From: Anaerolineae bacterium
Lineage (GTDB): Bacteria > Chloroflexota > Anaerolineae > Aggregatilineales > Phototrophicaceae
NCBI GenBank assembly: GCA_022843745.1
Contig: JALHNB010000001.1
Location: 152,019 to 216,018, forward strand
Length of the DNA stretch: 64,000 nt
Direction: 5' to 3'
Under the pieces are notes generated by a model. The model saw only the letters and a list, made by a program, of their open reading frames with translations. It made no database searches and was not told the DNA's origin. Of the stretch, positions 28,858 to 37,533 are shown piece by piece. A program made the position numbers and the translations under genes. How positions within the stretch are numbered: the first letter of the stretch is position 1; every line of letters begins with the position of its first letter.

Positions 28858-29223
28858 CTACGTGATTTCAACGGGATGAGCAAGTACTAATAACCAATGA
28901 TCGCCATCATATCGAAATACATTCGTGATGGCGATTTTATTTATTATGGAACTGCCATCAGGCATGCGCAGATGAGCAATCTGAATCCCGGTCAAAATAC
29001 CGACATTCTCAAAGTGGTGAGCCTGTAAATTCTCAGCGGTCATCGACGTGATTTCTATCGGAAAAGATGTCAGCGTTTTGATGAATTCCGCGCGTGATTG
29101 ATTAGGCTGTGTCGATGAGATAGCTACAAAATCACTTGCCAAAATATGCTCGAATAGTTGAGCATTTTTAGTTTTCAGCGCATCCCAGAATAACTGCTGA
29201 ACGTCGATGATGAGATCATTCAA
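28858..29223 (-). CDS. SnoaL/DUF4440-like small protein (NTF2 fold)
   Basis: A 121-residue protein with the NTF2-like pattern of a helical start (VQQLFWDALKTKNAQLFEHILASDFVAIS), central strands and a final VFRYDGDHWLLVLAHPV. Such proteins range from polyketide cyclases to ligand-binding or stress proteins; no catalytic set is obvious. It starts at a TTG (29223) with GGAG 8 bases upstream. Confidence 0.65.
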   Translation of the reverse strand: MNDLIIDVQQLFWDALKTKNAQLFEHILASDFVAISSTQPNQSRAEFIKTLTSFPIEITSMTAENLQAHHFENVGILTGIQIAHLRMPDGSSIINKIAITNVFRYDGDHWLLVLAHPVEIT

Positions 29224-29437
29224 TTTTTTATCTCCGCTTCGTTAAAGATACTCTGCGAAAAACATAAACCGCTGGAAATGTAAACCGCAAGAAAATTATA
29301 TCGCTAACTGACAATGGTAAGCAGAATTTATGCAGACGGCTCGGGTTCAAAACTCGCGCTGTTTTTATTTTGCGAACCTGCACTGTAGGCAGAGAGTAGT
29401 GGACATAGAGAATAATTTTTTACGCAAAGGATTTTCG

Positions 29438-30373
29438 ATGTTCAATAGTGATTTTTATGATCTGACTCAGGAAGTACAAGGCGCGATTTTTCAGGCTGGA
29501 TATAAGCTGAATGTCTCCGCAGTCCTGGCCAACCCGAATCCGCTTTTGCAAGTACGGCGCGGGCTTGCTGAAAGCCCTGGCTGGTTCTTCGTACAGGCCG
29601 CCGAGTTCGACCCGGAACCTCTCTCCGTTAAAAATCTGCGTTTACGCGCTGTCTGGTCATCACCGCGCATTGTCGAGGCGCTTCTGGAAATGATGGCAGG
29701 CGAAAAATGGTTTGACCGCGTGGGTGCTGATTATTATCTGACCGATTCAGGCCGCGATATGATGCAGGCCATCACCGAGCGCCGCCGCAAGCTGGTTCAT
29801 GCCGCGATTCCGGCGCTGCCCGCTGGCGAAACCGAGCGACTTGAGATACTTCTGTGTCGCATCATTGATGCCAGCTTGAGGGCTTCCCAACCGCCGAATA
29901 CCTGGAGTCTGGTTCATTCTCGTCATCGTGCGTCAGGTGAAGATGTACCAGCTTTAGAGAAAATCTTTCAGTATTTTTCTGACATTAATGCTTATCGCGA
30001 TGACTCGCATATGGCGGCTTTCCAACCACACCGAATCGAGGCTTATGTGTGGGAAGCGTTTAGCCTTATCTGGAGCGAGGCGGCGAATACCGCGCAGGCT
30101 GTTTACGATCAATTGTTTTATCGCGGTTACTCGCGCACGGAATATGCGGCGGCTCTGGATGAGCTTGTGCTGAGAGGCTGGGCCGAAAATAGCGGCGACT
30201 CAAAATATCGCCTCACGGCAGAGGGACGCGTGATTCGCGATGAAGCTGAAAAGTTGACGGACTCTTATTTTTATGCGCCCTGGAAAATTTTGAGCGAGGC
30301 AGAGAAACAGGAAACACAAACGCTGCTGACGGATATGCGAGATCGGCTGAATGCGGTGGCTACTTCAGAGTAA
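29438..30373 (+). CDS. Winged-helix protein resembling the SCO6745 family
   Basis: About 311 residues in two similar halves, each with helices followed by a winged-helix-like strand pair ending in YYLTDSGRDMM (~100-110) and YRLTAEGRVIRDEAE (~270). The general look is of SCO6745/SalK-like helical proteins with MarR-type wings. No ligand or enzymatic motif stands out, so DNA binding is possible but unproved. The ATG at 29438 has AAAGG 8 bases upstream; upstream codons in frame look non-coding. Confidence 0.5.
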   Translation: MFNSDFYDLTQEVQGAIFQAGYKLNVSAVLANPNPLLQVRRGLAESPGWFFVQAAEFDPEPLSVKNLRLRAVWSSPRIVEALLEMMAGEKWFDRVGADYYLTDSGRDMMQAITERRRKLVHAAIPALPAGETERLEILLCRIIDASLRASQPPNTWSLVHSRHRASGEDVPALEKIFQYFSDINAYRDDSHMAAFQPHRIEAYVWEAFSLIWSEAANTAQAVYDQLFYRGYSRTEYAAALDELVLRGWAENSGDSKYRLTAEGRVIRDEAEKLTDSYFYAPWKILSEAEKQETQTLLTDMRDRLNAVATSE

Positions 30374-30382
30374 CGACTTGCA

Positions 30383-30412
30383 TTGACGGTTTATGCTCAT
30401 GTCAGTTAGAAT
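30383..30412 (+). promoter_or_regulatory. Promoter of miaB
   Basis: TTGACG, 18 bases, TAGAAT, ending 35 bases before the miaB start. Confidence 0.6.
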
Positions 30413-30446
30413 AATTCTTGTTAACTAACGGACTGAGCATGTAAAA

Positions 30447-31823
30447 ATGAAGTACCACATTTACAATTTGGGATGCCAGATGAATACTGCCGATTCCCAA
30501 TCACTTGCCTCCGAATTGGAGAAGATGGGACATCGCGCGGCATCTGAGCCGGACGAAGCTGACATTTATGTTGTCAATACCTGCGTGGTGCGCCAGGCAG
30601 CCGAAGATAAAGGGCTGGGTCGCCTCTATGCATTGAACGAAATCAAGAAACAGCAGCCGGAAAAAATCATCGGCGTGATGGGCTGCATGGTCGGTGTGCA
30701 GGACGGCCTGAAGGTGCGCAAGAAGCTGCCTTTTGTCGATGTCGTCATGCCGCCTTCCGATCCACAGCCAATGGTCGATTTTTTGAGAAGCATGTCCACG
30801 CAGGCTGAGGTGATCGAGCAGGATACGCTTGCCCGTTTGCAGCGCGATGCGATTCAGGATGGCGATCTGATTTTGCCACAACATGAGCAGGGCAACCTCA
30901 TTAGCGCCCATGTGCCGATTGTCTATGGATGCAGCCACTCATGCAGCTTTTGTATCATCCCGCGCCGTCGTGGGGTTGAGCGCAGCCGCAGCGTCGGTGA
31001 AATCGTGGCGCATGTCCGCAGTCTGGCACTGCAAGGTGTCAAAGAAGTCACACTTTTAGGGCAAATTGTGGATCGCTACGGCAAAGATGTAGAGGACGGC
31101 CCCGATCTGGCTGATCTGCTGCGTGTCGTGCATGGTGTCGCCGAAGAAACCGGGCTGGAACGTATCCGCTTCCTGACCAGCCACCCCAACTGGATGACCG
31201 ACAAACTCCTCGATACCGTAGCCGAACTCCCGCGTGTGATGCCGCATATCGAAGTTCCGGTGCAGGCAGGCCACGACGAAGTGCTGCAACGCATGAAACG
31301 CGGTTATACCATCGAGCAGTATCGCCAACTCATCGCCAATATCCGCGCACGTATCCCGGATGTCGCCATCCACACCGATATTATCGTCGGCTTCCCCGGC
31401 GAAACGCACGAACAGTTCCGAAGCACCTATGATCTTCTGGACGAACTCAAGCTGGATAAAGTCCATTTGGCGTGTTACAGCGCCCGCCCGCACACGGTTA
31501 GCGAACGCACGATGGAAGATGATGTGCCGGAAGACGAGAAGAAAAACCGTTTATATATCCTTGACGACCATCAGGCCGAAATACTTGCCGAAATCAACCA
31601 GCGCTTTTTGGGACGGGTTATGCCCGTTTTGGTTGAGGATGAACATAAGGGCAAGTGGCGGGGACGCACGCCGCAGAATAAACTGGTCTTTTTTGAGGAT
31701 GCTGCGGATTGGCGTGGCAGGATAGCCGACGTAGAAATAACCTGGACTGGCCCCTGGAGTATGCAGGGACGGCTGCCCATGACTCAGCCACAGCGCGATC
31801 TTGATCTTATTATCGTAAGCTAA
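30447..31823 (+). CDS. miaB: tRNA-2-methylthio-N6-dimethylallyladenosine synthase
   Basis: A 458-residue methylthiotransferase. The N-terminal UPF0004 domain has three cysteines for the auxiliary cluster (YNLGCQMN, VNTCVV, GCMVG). The radical-SAM core has CSHSCSFC. A C-terminal TRAM domain runs from ~390. It adds a methylthio group at position 37 of tRNAs reading UNN codons. Close relatives (MtaB, RimO) differ; the TRAM domain and overall length favour MiaB. Confidence 0.93.
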   Translation: MKYHIYNLGCQMNTADSQSLASELEKMGHRAASEPDEADIYVVNTCVVRQAAEDKGLGRLYALNEIKKQQPEKIIGVMGCMVGVQDGLKVRKKLPFVDVVMPPSDPQPMVDFLRSMSTQAEVIEQDTLARLQRDAIQDGDLILPQHEQGNLISAHVPIVYGCSHSCSFCIIPRRRGVERSRSVGEIVAHVRSLALQGVKEVTLLGQIVDRYGKDVEDGPDLADLLRVVHGVAEETGLERIRFLTSHPNWMTDKLLDTVAELPRVMPHIEVPVQAGHDEVLQRMKRGYTIEQYRQLIANIRARIPDVAIHTDIIVGFPGETHEQFRSTYDLLDELKLDKVHLACYSARPHTVSERTMEDDVPEDEKKNRLYILDDHQAEILAEINQRFLGRVMPVLVEDEHKGKWRGRTPQNKLVFFEDAADWRGRIADVEITWTGPWSMQGRLPMTQPQRDLDLIIVS

Positions 31824-31837
31824 ACGGGGACTTTTAT

Positions 31838-31865
31838 TCGACAAGCCTCAACGTTGTGCTAGAAT
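31838..31865 (+). promoter_or_regulatory. Promoter of the V4R gene
   Basis: TCGACA, 16 bases, TAGAAT, about 140 bases before the V4R ATG. Confidence 0.5.
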
Positions 31866-32002
31866 TGTGTTTATCAATTGGGACTAATTTGCGTTTTGTC
31901 GTATACTTGTAAATGTGGCGCGGTGGAAATGTCATTCCATCTTTTGCGCTGTTCATAACACACCACGGTTGGCTTTACTCACCGATTGGAGGACCAGGCA
32001 CA

Positions 32003-32635
32003 ATGCCACCTGAGAAAAGCGGATATTACTATCCCAACAAGTTTGCCCGTATTACCGTCGAAGCGATGGAAGAAATTATGGGCAAGAATGGTCTGAATGC
32101 TATTCTGAACTTGGCCGGGCTAGAGAATCTTATCGACAATTATCCCGCAGATAACCTGGAAAAAGGCTTCGATTTTTCCAATTACACCGCCTTAAATGTG
32201 GCGCTGGAAGAAATGTATGGGCCGCGCGGCGGGCGTGGTCTGGCGCTGCGTGCGGGCCGCGCAACCTTTGCGCAGGGCTTGAGGGCATTTGGTGCGCTGG
32301 CAGGTGTCGGCGATCTGGCATTTAAGGTGCTGCCTCTCAATGCCAAGCTCAAAGTCGGTGTTCCCGCCATGGCGAATATTTTCTCGCAGTTTTCTGATCA
32401 GATTTCGAATGTGTACGAAGAAGGCAACGATCGTATCATCTACACACTGGAACGCTGCCCAATGTGTTGGGGACGCACGGCGGATAAACCCGTCTGCTAC
32501 GTTGGTCAGGGTCTGCTGCAAGAAGGTCTGCGCTGGGTTTCTGGCGGTCATGAGTTCAAAGTCGATATGTCAACCTGTATCGCCAAAGGCGATGACATGG
32601 GCCGATATGTCGTCTACAAAGAACCTATTGGTTAA
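32003..32635 (+). CDS. V4R (4-vinyl-reductase type) domain protein
   Basis: A 210-residue protein starting MPPEKSGYYYPNKFARITVEA. The second half matches the V4R domain: RCPMCWGR, a Cys pair and the ending GGHEFKVDMSTCIAKGDDMGRY, with Cys/His residues fit to bind a metal or small hydrocarbon ligand. V4R domains occur in BchJ and in XylR/PoxR-type sensors. No photosynthesis genes are near, so a ligand-binding or sensing role is more likely than bacteriochlorophyll synthesis. The ATG at 32003 has GGAGG 10 bases upstream. Confidence 0.75.
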   Translation: MPPEKSGYYYPNKFARITVEAMEEIMGKNGLNAILNLAGLENLIDNYPADNLEKGFDFSNYTALNVALEEMYGPRGGRGLALRAGRATFAQGLRAFGALAGVGDLAFKVLPLNAKLKVGVPAMANIFSQFSDQISNVYEEGNDRIIYTLERCPMCWGRTADKPVCYVGQGLLQEGLRWVSGGHEFKVDMSTCIAKGDDMGRYVVYKEPIG

Positions 32636-32830
32636 ATAGTGTTTGGGTCAGATGTTCCTCACATGCCCCGTACAGGCAAAATCTGTTGGGGCTGTTTAAT
32701 TTCAAGGTGCAATCGTGCCGGGCAGCGTCGGTTTGTAGTCAGGTTCTGACAGGTTAAGCGCTCGTTGCCCTCTTTCCCCGCTGGTGATAGAATGCCTTTA
32801 GTACATTGAGCGCATATTGAGGATAACGTT

Positions 32831-33982
32831 ATGCGTTATTTTAGGGCATTAATTGTTATGGCGCTGCTTATTCTGAGCGCCTGTAATTTGAACAGTGGGC
32901 CGCCGACCTCGTCTCCGATTGATAATGTGACGGATATTCCGTCTGGCAAACCCACCGTCACGATTTCCTCTCCAGAGACAGGATCAGAAGTCGTTGTTGG
33001 TGATAATGTATTGGTGAGCGCCAACGCTACCGATACGGTTGGCGTAACGCGGATGCAGCTTATCGCCAATAACCAGATCGTGAAAACCGTTTCTTCTGAA
33101 GCCATTTCTGGCGACAAAACCATGAGTGTTTTGCTCGACTATAAGCCCAGCGCTCCCGGTGATGTAACGCTTCAGGTGATCGCCTATCGCGCTGCGGTTG
33201 CCAGCGAGCCTGCTGAAGTCGATATTACCGTGCGCTCGAATCAGGCACAGGTAACGGCTACGCTTGCTCCGATACCGAATGTGCCGGACATTAATCCGAA
33301 TGACCCGACTTGCCGCGCGCTTGTCAATATTGGCTTGAATTTGCGTTCCGGGCCAGGGACGAACTATCAACGGATCACGGTTTTGGGTTCGGGAACGCTG
33401 GTGCCAGTCACCGGGCGTATTGGCTCGAATCAATGGTGGCAGGTGCGTTCTGGCGTGAACGTTGGTTGGGTAGCCGCAGAATTTACGACCCTCTATGGCG
33501 CATACTGCTCTACCGTTCCGATTGTCGCCCCACCGCCATCGCCAACCACGACACCATCAACACCTACGCTGACACCGACGCTTTTCCCGACGAATACGTC
33601 CGTGCCGCAGTTCCCGACGAGTACGCCTGGGCCATCCGATCTGGTTATTACCAGTATCATCGGTGAGACGAACGTGATTATCCCGTCTGGCGATCCAGAT
33701 ATTACCGAAACCTACACCGTGACGATCACCAATTCCGGCAATCGTGGCACAGGCCAATTCAGCAACACGATTCAGGTATTACCCGGTGGGGAAGTGCTTG
33801 ATCTGGGCGTATCGGGTAATCTGCGGGCAGGCGAAAGTATTTCGCTGAGTATCTCAATCACGTTTGACACGCCGGGTGCATACACGATCCGCACGATAAC
33901 GGATAGTGGCGCAGGGGTAGAAGAACTAAGCGAGTTTAATAACACGGGTACGCTGGACATCAACGTCGATTTCGCTTTGTAA
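32831..33982 (+). CDS. Lipoprotein with Ig-like, SH3b and CARDB-like domains
   Basis: A 383-residue lipoprotein with lipobox ILSAC. An Ig-like domain (~37-135; PTVTISSPETGSEVVVGDNV start) is followed by an SH3b domain (~155-215; VNIGLNLRSGPGTNYQRITV), a Pro/Thr linker and a CARDB-like beta-sandwich (~275-380; SDLVITSIIGET to YTIRTITDSGAGVEELSEFN). These are all surface adhesion or wall-binding modules. No enzyme is visible. A palindrome follows the stop by 5 bp. Confidence 0.8.
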   Translation: MRYFRALIVMALLILSACNLNSGPPTSSPIDNVTDIPSGKPTVTISSPETGSEVVVGDNVLVSANATDTVGVTRMQLIANNQIVKTVSSEAISGDKTMSVLLDYKPSAPGDVTLQVIAYRAAVASEPAEVDITVRSNQAQVTATLAPIPNVPDINPNDPTCRALVNIGLNLRSGPGTNYQRITVLGSGTLVPVTGRIGSNQWWQVRSGVNVGWVAAEFTTLYGAYCSTVPIVAPPPSPTTTPSTPTLTPTLFPTNTSVPQFPTSTPGPSDLVITSIIGETNVIIPSGDPDITETYTVTITNSGNRGTGQFSNTIQVLPGGEVLDLGVSGNLRAGESISLSISITFDTPGAYTIRTITDSGAGVEELSEFNNTGTLDINVDFAL

Positions 33983-33987
33983 CAGTT

Positions 33988-34016
33988 GTAGGGGCAGGTC
34001 TCAGACCTGCCCCTAC
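33988..34016 (+). repeat. 29-bp palindromic repeat after the lipoprotein gene
   Basis: GTAGGGGCAGGTCT followed by its inverted copy AGACCTGCCCCTAC with a one-base centre. It can form a 14-bp hairpin but lacks a T-run. Same family as 46539 and 10086; a decayed relative lies within the glycosyltransferase gene at 48211. Confidence 0.8.
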
Positions 34017-34050
34017 AGATCACGCCAAGATTAAATCTAAATTTACAAAT

Positions 34051-34079
34051 TTGTCCTGAAATCAGTGCGGTTATACAAT
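34051..34079 (+). promoter_or_regulatory. Promoter giving a probably leaderless mRNA
   Basis: TTGTCC, 17 bases, TACAAT. The -10 ends 7 bases before the ATG at 34087, so transcription would start at or next to the start codon. No ribosome site precedes the ATG. Confidence 0.55.
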
Positions 34080-34086
34080 AGACATC

Positions 34087-37000
34087 ATGATAACAAATGT
34101 GCTAATTATCAATCGGCAACTGGTTTTTGCGGTCACGATCAAGCAGGCGCTTGAGCAGACCGGCGCTTTTGAAGTTCACCCCTTTACATCGGCGGATGCT
34201 GCGCTTGATTTTATCCGTTCGCATCCCCATGATGTAGCACTGGTCGATTTTACCCTGCCCGATGGCCCCGGCATTGTGCGGCGGTTACGAGCGCTCCAGC
34301 CGGATATTGCTGTGATTGTCAGCCCAAATCAGCCTAATTCAGGCGCATTGATTCGCGAGTTGGGTTTGCAGGGCATGATTGAGGCGCCTTTTAGCGCCCG
34401 TGCGATTATTCCGTTGATCGAACATGCTGTCGAACAGATTGAGCAGCCATTAACGGCGATTACACGCAGCCTGAATGCCTCGGATGATCCGTCATCGGGC
34501 GAGACAGAACTGCTGAGTGGTGGGCAGCTTGATGCGCTGGTTGATGAGACGGAATACCGACGCTCTCAGGGACAGCAGCCACGCAGACCCAAAAAAGATG
34601 AACCCATCGAGAATTTTCCCGTCACACGAAATCTGCCGGAGCAGCTTCCCTCAACAAATATTCTGAACTACGATGAACAAGTCGAAAACCTGCCCGTCAC
34701 GCGAAACCTGCCGGAGCAGCTTCCACCCACACGCATTCTAAATACTGACGAACCTATCGAAAATCTCCCCGTCACGCGAAATCTGCCGGAGCAGCCTGCA
34801 TCAGACATACCAGAGTGGCTTCAGAATCAGGATTTTGAACAGCCAACGCTTTGGGGTTTTGACGATGAAGAAGACGATGAACCAGATTTCGACCCCACTG
34901 CGGAAAGCAAAAAGACACAGCTTTTTGACGATAATGTGTCAGACCCGGATTGGTCGCCATCTGTTCCAGAGTTTTCGACCCTGGATAGCATCCTTTCGAA
35001 TGTCGCACCCTCAGAAATGTTCGAGCCAAAGGTTTCAGATGAGGACACGCCTTCCGTGCCGAGCGTGGACTCCAGCGCGGTACGGCAATTTTTAGCGACC
35101 AAAGCCCCCGCCAGCGACGATGTTTTTGGGACGGTTCTTGGTAACATTCCCGAAGAATCGGCTGCTGCCAAGCCGAAGTCCGATACCTTTGAAGACCTCG
35201 TGAAGTCCATGCGTGGCGATAAAACGCACACGCCTTTGCCAGATCGTCACCAGCAGTTTATTGATTTCATTCTCACGGGCGGCATGGATAATTTGCTGAC
35301 CGAAATCGAAAAACATAAAACTGGCCCGCTGCCATCTTTGGAAGATGATGATGACGATAGTGAGCCTGTGTTGGTGGTACCTGCTGCTCCGCCAGCACCG
35401 CGCGAACTTTTCGATAAACTGGCGCAGGAAGAACCGCCCATGCCGACGCTTGAGGAAAGCGGAACGGTTGGCGATCTGATGATAGGAGTCAGTGACACAG
35501 GCTTTCGCAATGTTCTGGCGATGATGCAAGGTGAGGAAGTCGTAGAATCGGAGTTTGAATCCAGCGAACAGGCGCTTACTGCTCGCGACATTGACGAAGC
35601 ATTTAGAAATTTTTTTGATCAGGAAGTCGCGGTAGAGACCCCCAGAATAGAGATGGATATTCGGCCTCTACCTGCGCCTATCATCGAGCCGCGTGAAGAA
35701 TCGCCAGCGATACCCGCTCAGTTAATCCTGGAAACCGCGCTCGATGAAAGTACACCCATCGATTCATTCTCGTTGAGCGATCTGATCGATAATATCGAAC
35801 GTCAGCTTTCTGAACATACACCAGACATTCAAGCGCCACCCTCGTGGGGGATTGCCAATATCCCACGCCCCAAAGTGGATGATCGGTATATCAAAGAGCC
35901 GGATTTTCTGCCGGAAGAATTTCCAAGCGGTAAAACGATTCAGAAATTACCGTCGTGGCAGGAGGATGAAGACTCAATAGCCGCACCTGTGCCTGGAGTG
36001 CCTGCCGCAGAGATTGATTGGGCTGCTCTGGATGAACAAGCTGATGAATATGACGACGAAAGCCTGAATAAGCCGCCTGTTCAGCAGCCGTCCTTGCTGG
36101 ATACCGTCATGTGGGATGACCTGGCAACGGCTCATGAATATGACGACGAAAGACAGGACGAACCTGTAGAAGCTGCTCAGTATGTGTCGCCATTAGACTC
36201 CCGACTTTGGGATGATATGGCGGTGGTGAACGAGTATGACGAGGAAAACCCCGAAGCAGCGTCGGAAATCGAACAGCCACCCGTGCTGGATATGGGCATG
36301 TGGGATGACCTGTATGAGTCCCAGGAATTTGAAGATCAAAATCTGGATGAGCCAGCCGCAGCGATTGAGGACTCATCCGAACTGGACTCCGGCCTTTGGG
36401 AAGATGTAGACCAAGTAGCTGCCTATGATGAAAATATTGAAGAGGATGTAGAGGCGTTCGAGAAGCCCCCTGTATTAGAGATGGGCATGTGGGACGACCT
36501 TTATGATGCGACAGTTCAGGGTGAGGCCTGGAGTGATGAGGTAGCCGAATCCGATGATCTTTCGCCTGAACTGCAAGCATGGAACACGCCGCCGACAAGC
36601 ATTCCGGTAGACATGACGATTGACGAAGCTGTCAGCGATGAAACCGTGATGATGCAGCGCACTGAAGCTATCGACCTCGGTCAGATGGCGGATTTTGAGC
36701 CGTATCCCAGCGAAATGAACGTTGTCGGTGATGATCCCTATATTGCTCAAATCGCTCTCAGTCTGACCCAGGTTTCACTTGAATTGACGGCTGAGGCGAC
36801 CATCCTGACTCATAGTTCCGAAATTGTTGCCTCTGCCGGACAGCTTTCAAGCGACGAAATTGCGGAATTTGGCGTGGTTGTCAGCGACGATTGGAGCGCG
36901 GGGCCGGACGAATCGCGCATCCGCTTTATCACGCTGCCGAGCAGTGGCAAGGGGTACATGCTGTACTCTCGCAGGACAGCGGGCGATTTTACACTATCAA

Positions 37001-37533
37001 TGATTTTTGCCGATTCAACGCCCTTGCGCGACATCCGCCGTCAGGGTAAACGCTTAACCGAAGCGCTTGACTCTGTACCCGATGTCCCCCCAGCGCCAGT
37101 TGTCAGTGTTGTTGATACAGCAGAAGTCGCGCCCGTATCTGTAACGCCCAAACTTGCTTCACAGCCGGATATTCCGCTGATGCCCTATGCTTACGTGTGG
37201 CTGCTGCGCGATGGCACCGTACACTTTAATGAGAACATTTCGCGGGCAATTCGCGCCGGTTTAACAATGCAGCTTCGCGAACAGGGCTGGCAAATCAAAA
37301 ATCTTGAAGCGCATGACGAGTATATCTATCTGGTAGCCGATGTCCCTGGCGAACAACCTGCCCATGAAATCGTGAGTGAACTTAAGCGGCGTGCTGGCGA
37401 AATCGCCCATATGCAGGATTCGTCGTTCGTCCCTCACTCGATGTGGGCAGATAGCTATCTGATTATGACACCCGGACGCGAACTGCATCACGACGAAATT
37501 GACCAATTTATCCAATTTGAACGGATGTTTTAG
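34087..37533 (+). CDS. Pseudo-receiver / roadblock-like / IS200-TnpA-like signalling protein
   Basis: A 1148-residue cytoplasmic protein. Residues 1-120 form a CheY-like receiver: Asp is kept in VALVDFTLPD, but the N-terminal acidic pair (LIINRQ) and conserved Lys (GMIEAPF) are missing. Residues ~170-880 are acidic and low-complexity, with three ENLPVTRNLPEQ repeats and about five W-D-D-L/M repeats (MWDDLAT, LWDDMAV, MWDDLYE, LWEDVDQ, MWDDLYD). Residues ~882-997 resemble a roadblock/LC7 domain. Residues ~1034-1148 resemble the Y1 transposase of IS200/IS605: a YAYVWLL start, then DEYIYLVADV where TnpA has its His-x-His, and DEIDQFIQ where TnpA has its catalytic Tyr. The histidines are Tyr here and the tyrosine is Phe, so it should be inactive. 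I infer a regulatory or nucleic-acid-binding scaffold. psd follows with a one-base overlap. Confidence 0.7.
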   Translation: MITNVLIINRQLVFAVTIKQALEQTGAFEVHPFTSADAALDFIRSHPHDVALVDFTLPDGPGIVRRLRALQPDIAVIVSPNQPNSGALIRELGLQGMIEAPFSARAIIPLIEHAVEQIEQPLTAITRSLNASDDPSSGETELLSGGQLDALVDETEYRRSQGQQPRRPKKDEPIENFPVTRNLPEQLPSTNILNYDEQVENLPVTRNLPEQLPPTRILNTDEPIENLPVTRNLPEQPASDIPEWLQNQDFEQPTLWGFDDEEDDEPDFDPTAESKKTQLFDDNVSDPDWSPSVPEFSTLDSILSNVAPSEMFEPKVSDEDTPSVPSVDSSAVRQFLATKAPASDDVFGTVLGNIPEESAAAKPKSDTFEDLVKSMRGDKTHTPLPDRHQQFIDFILTGGMDNLLTEIEKHKTGPLPSLEDDDDDSEPVLVVPAAPPAPRELFDKLAQEEPPMPTLEESGTVGDLMIGVSDTGFRNVLAMMQGEEVVESEFESSEQALTARDIDEAFRNFFDQEVAVETPRIEMDIRPLPAPIIEPREESPAIPAQLILETALDESTPIDSFSLSDLIDNIERQLSEHTPDIQAPPSWGIANIPRPKVDDRYIKEPDFLPEEFPSGKTIQKLPSWQEDEDSIAAPVPGVPAAEIDWAALDEQADEYDDESLNKPPVQQPSLLDTVMWDDLATAHEYDDERQDEPVEAAQYVSPLDSRLWDDMAVVNEYDEENPEAASEIEQPPVLDMGMWDDLYESQEFEDQNLDEPAAAIEDSSELDSGLWEDVDQVAAYDENIEEDVEAFEKPPVLEMGMWDDLYDATVQGEAWSDEVAESDDLSPELQAWNTPPTSIPVDMTIDEAVSDETVMMQRTEAIDLGQMADFEPYPSEMNVVGDDPYIAQIALSLTQVSLELTAEATILTHSSEIVASAGQLSSDEIAEFGVVVSDDWSAGPDESRIRFITLPSSGKGYMLYSRRTAGDFTLSMIFADSTPLRDIRRQGKRLTEALDSVPDVPPAPVVSVVDTAEVAPVSVTPKLASQPDIPLMPYAYVWLLRDGTVHFNENISRAIRAGLTMQLREQGWQIKNLEAHDEYIYLVADVPGEQPAHEIVSELKRRAGEIAHMQDSSFVPHSMWADSYLIMTPGRELHHDEIDQFIQFERMF

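Noticed and set aside
29330-29400. Possible tRNA T-arm (GGGTTCAAAACTC)
   Set aside because: No matching acceptor, D or anticodon stems could be drawn around it.
32003-32635. Bacteriochlorophyll 4-vinyl reductase (bchJ)
   Set aside because: Only the V4R domain is shared, and no pigment-synthesis genes are nearby, so the enzyme name is not supported.
34600-34800. CRISPR-like regular repeats
   Set aside because: The spacing is regular, but the repeats are in-frame protein repeats within a large ORF, with no unique spacers and no cas genes.
37186-37533. Active insertion sequence of the IS200/IS605 family
   Set aside because: The TnpA-like domain is part of a long fused ORF, has lost the His and Tyr catalytic residues, and no left/right-end hairpins or tnpB gene flank it.
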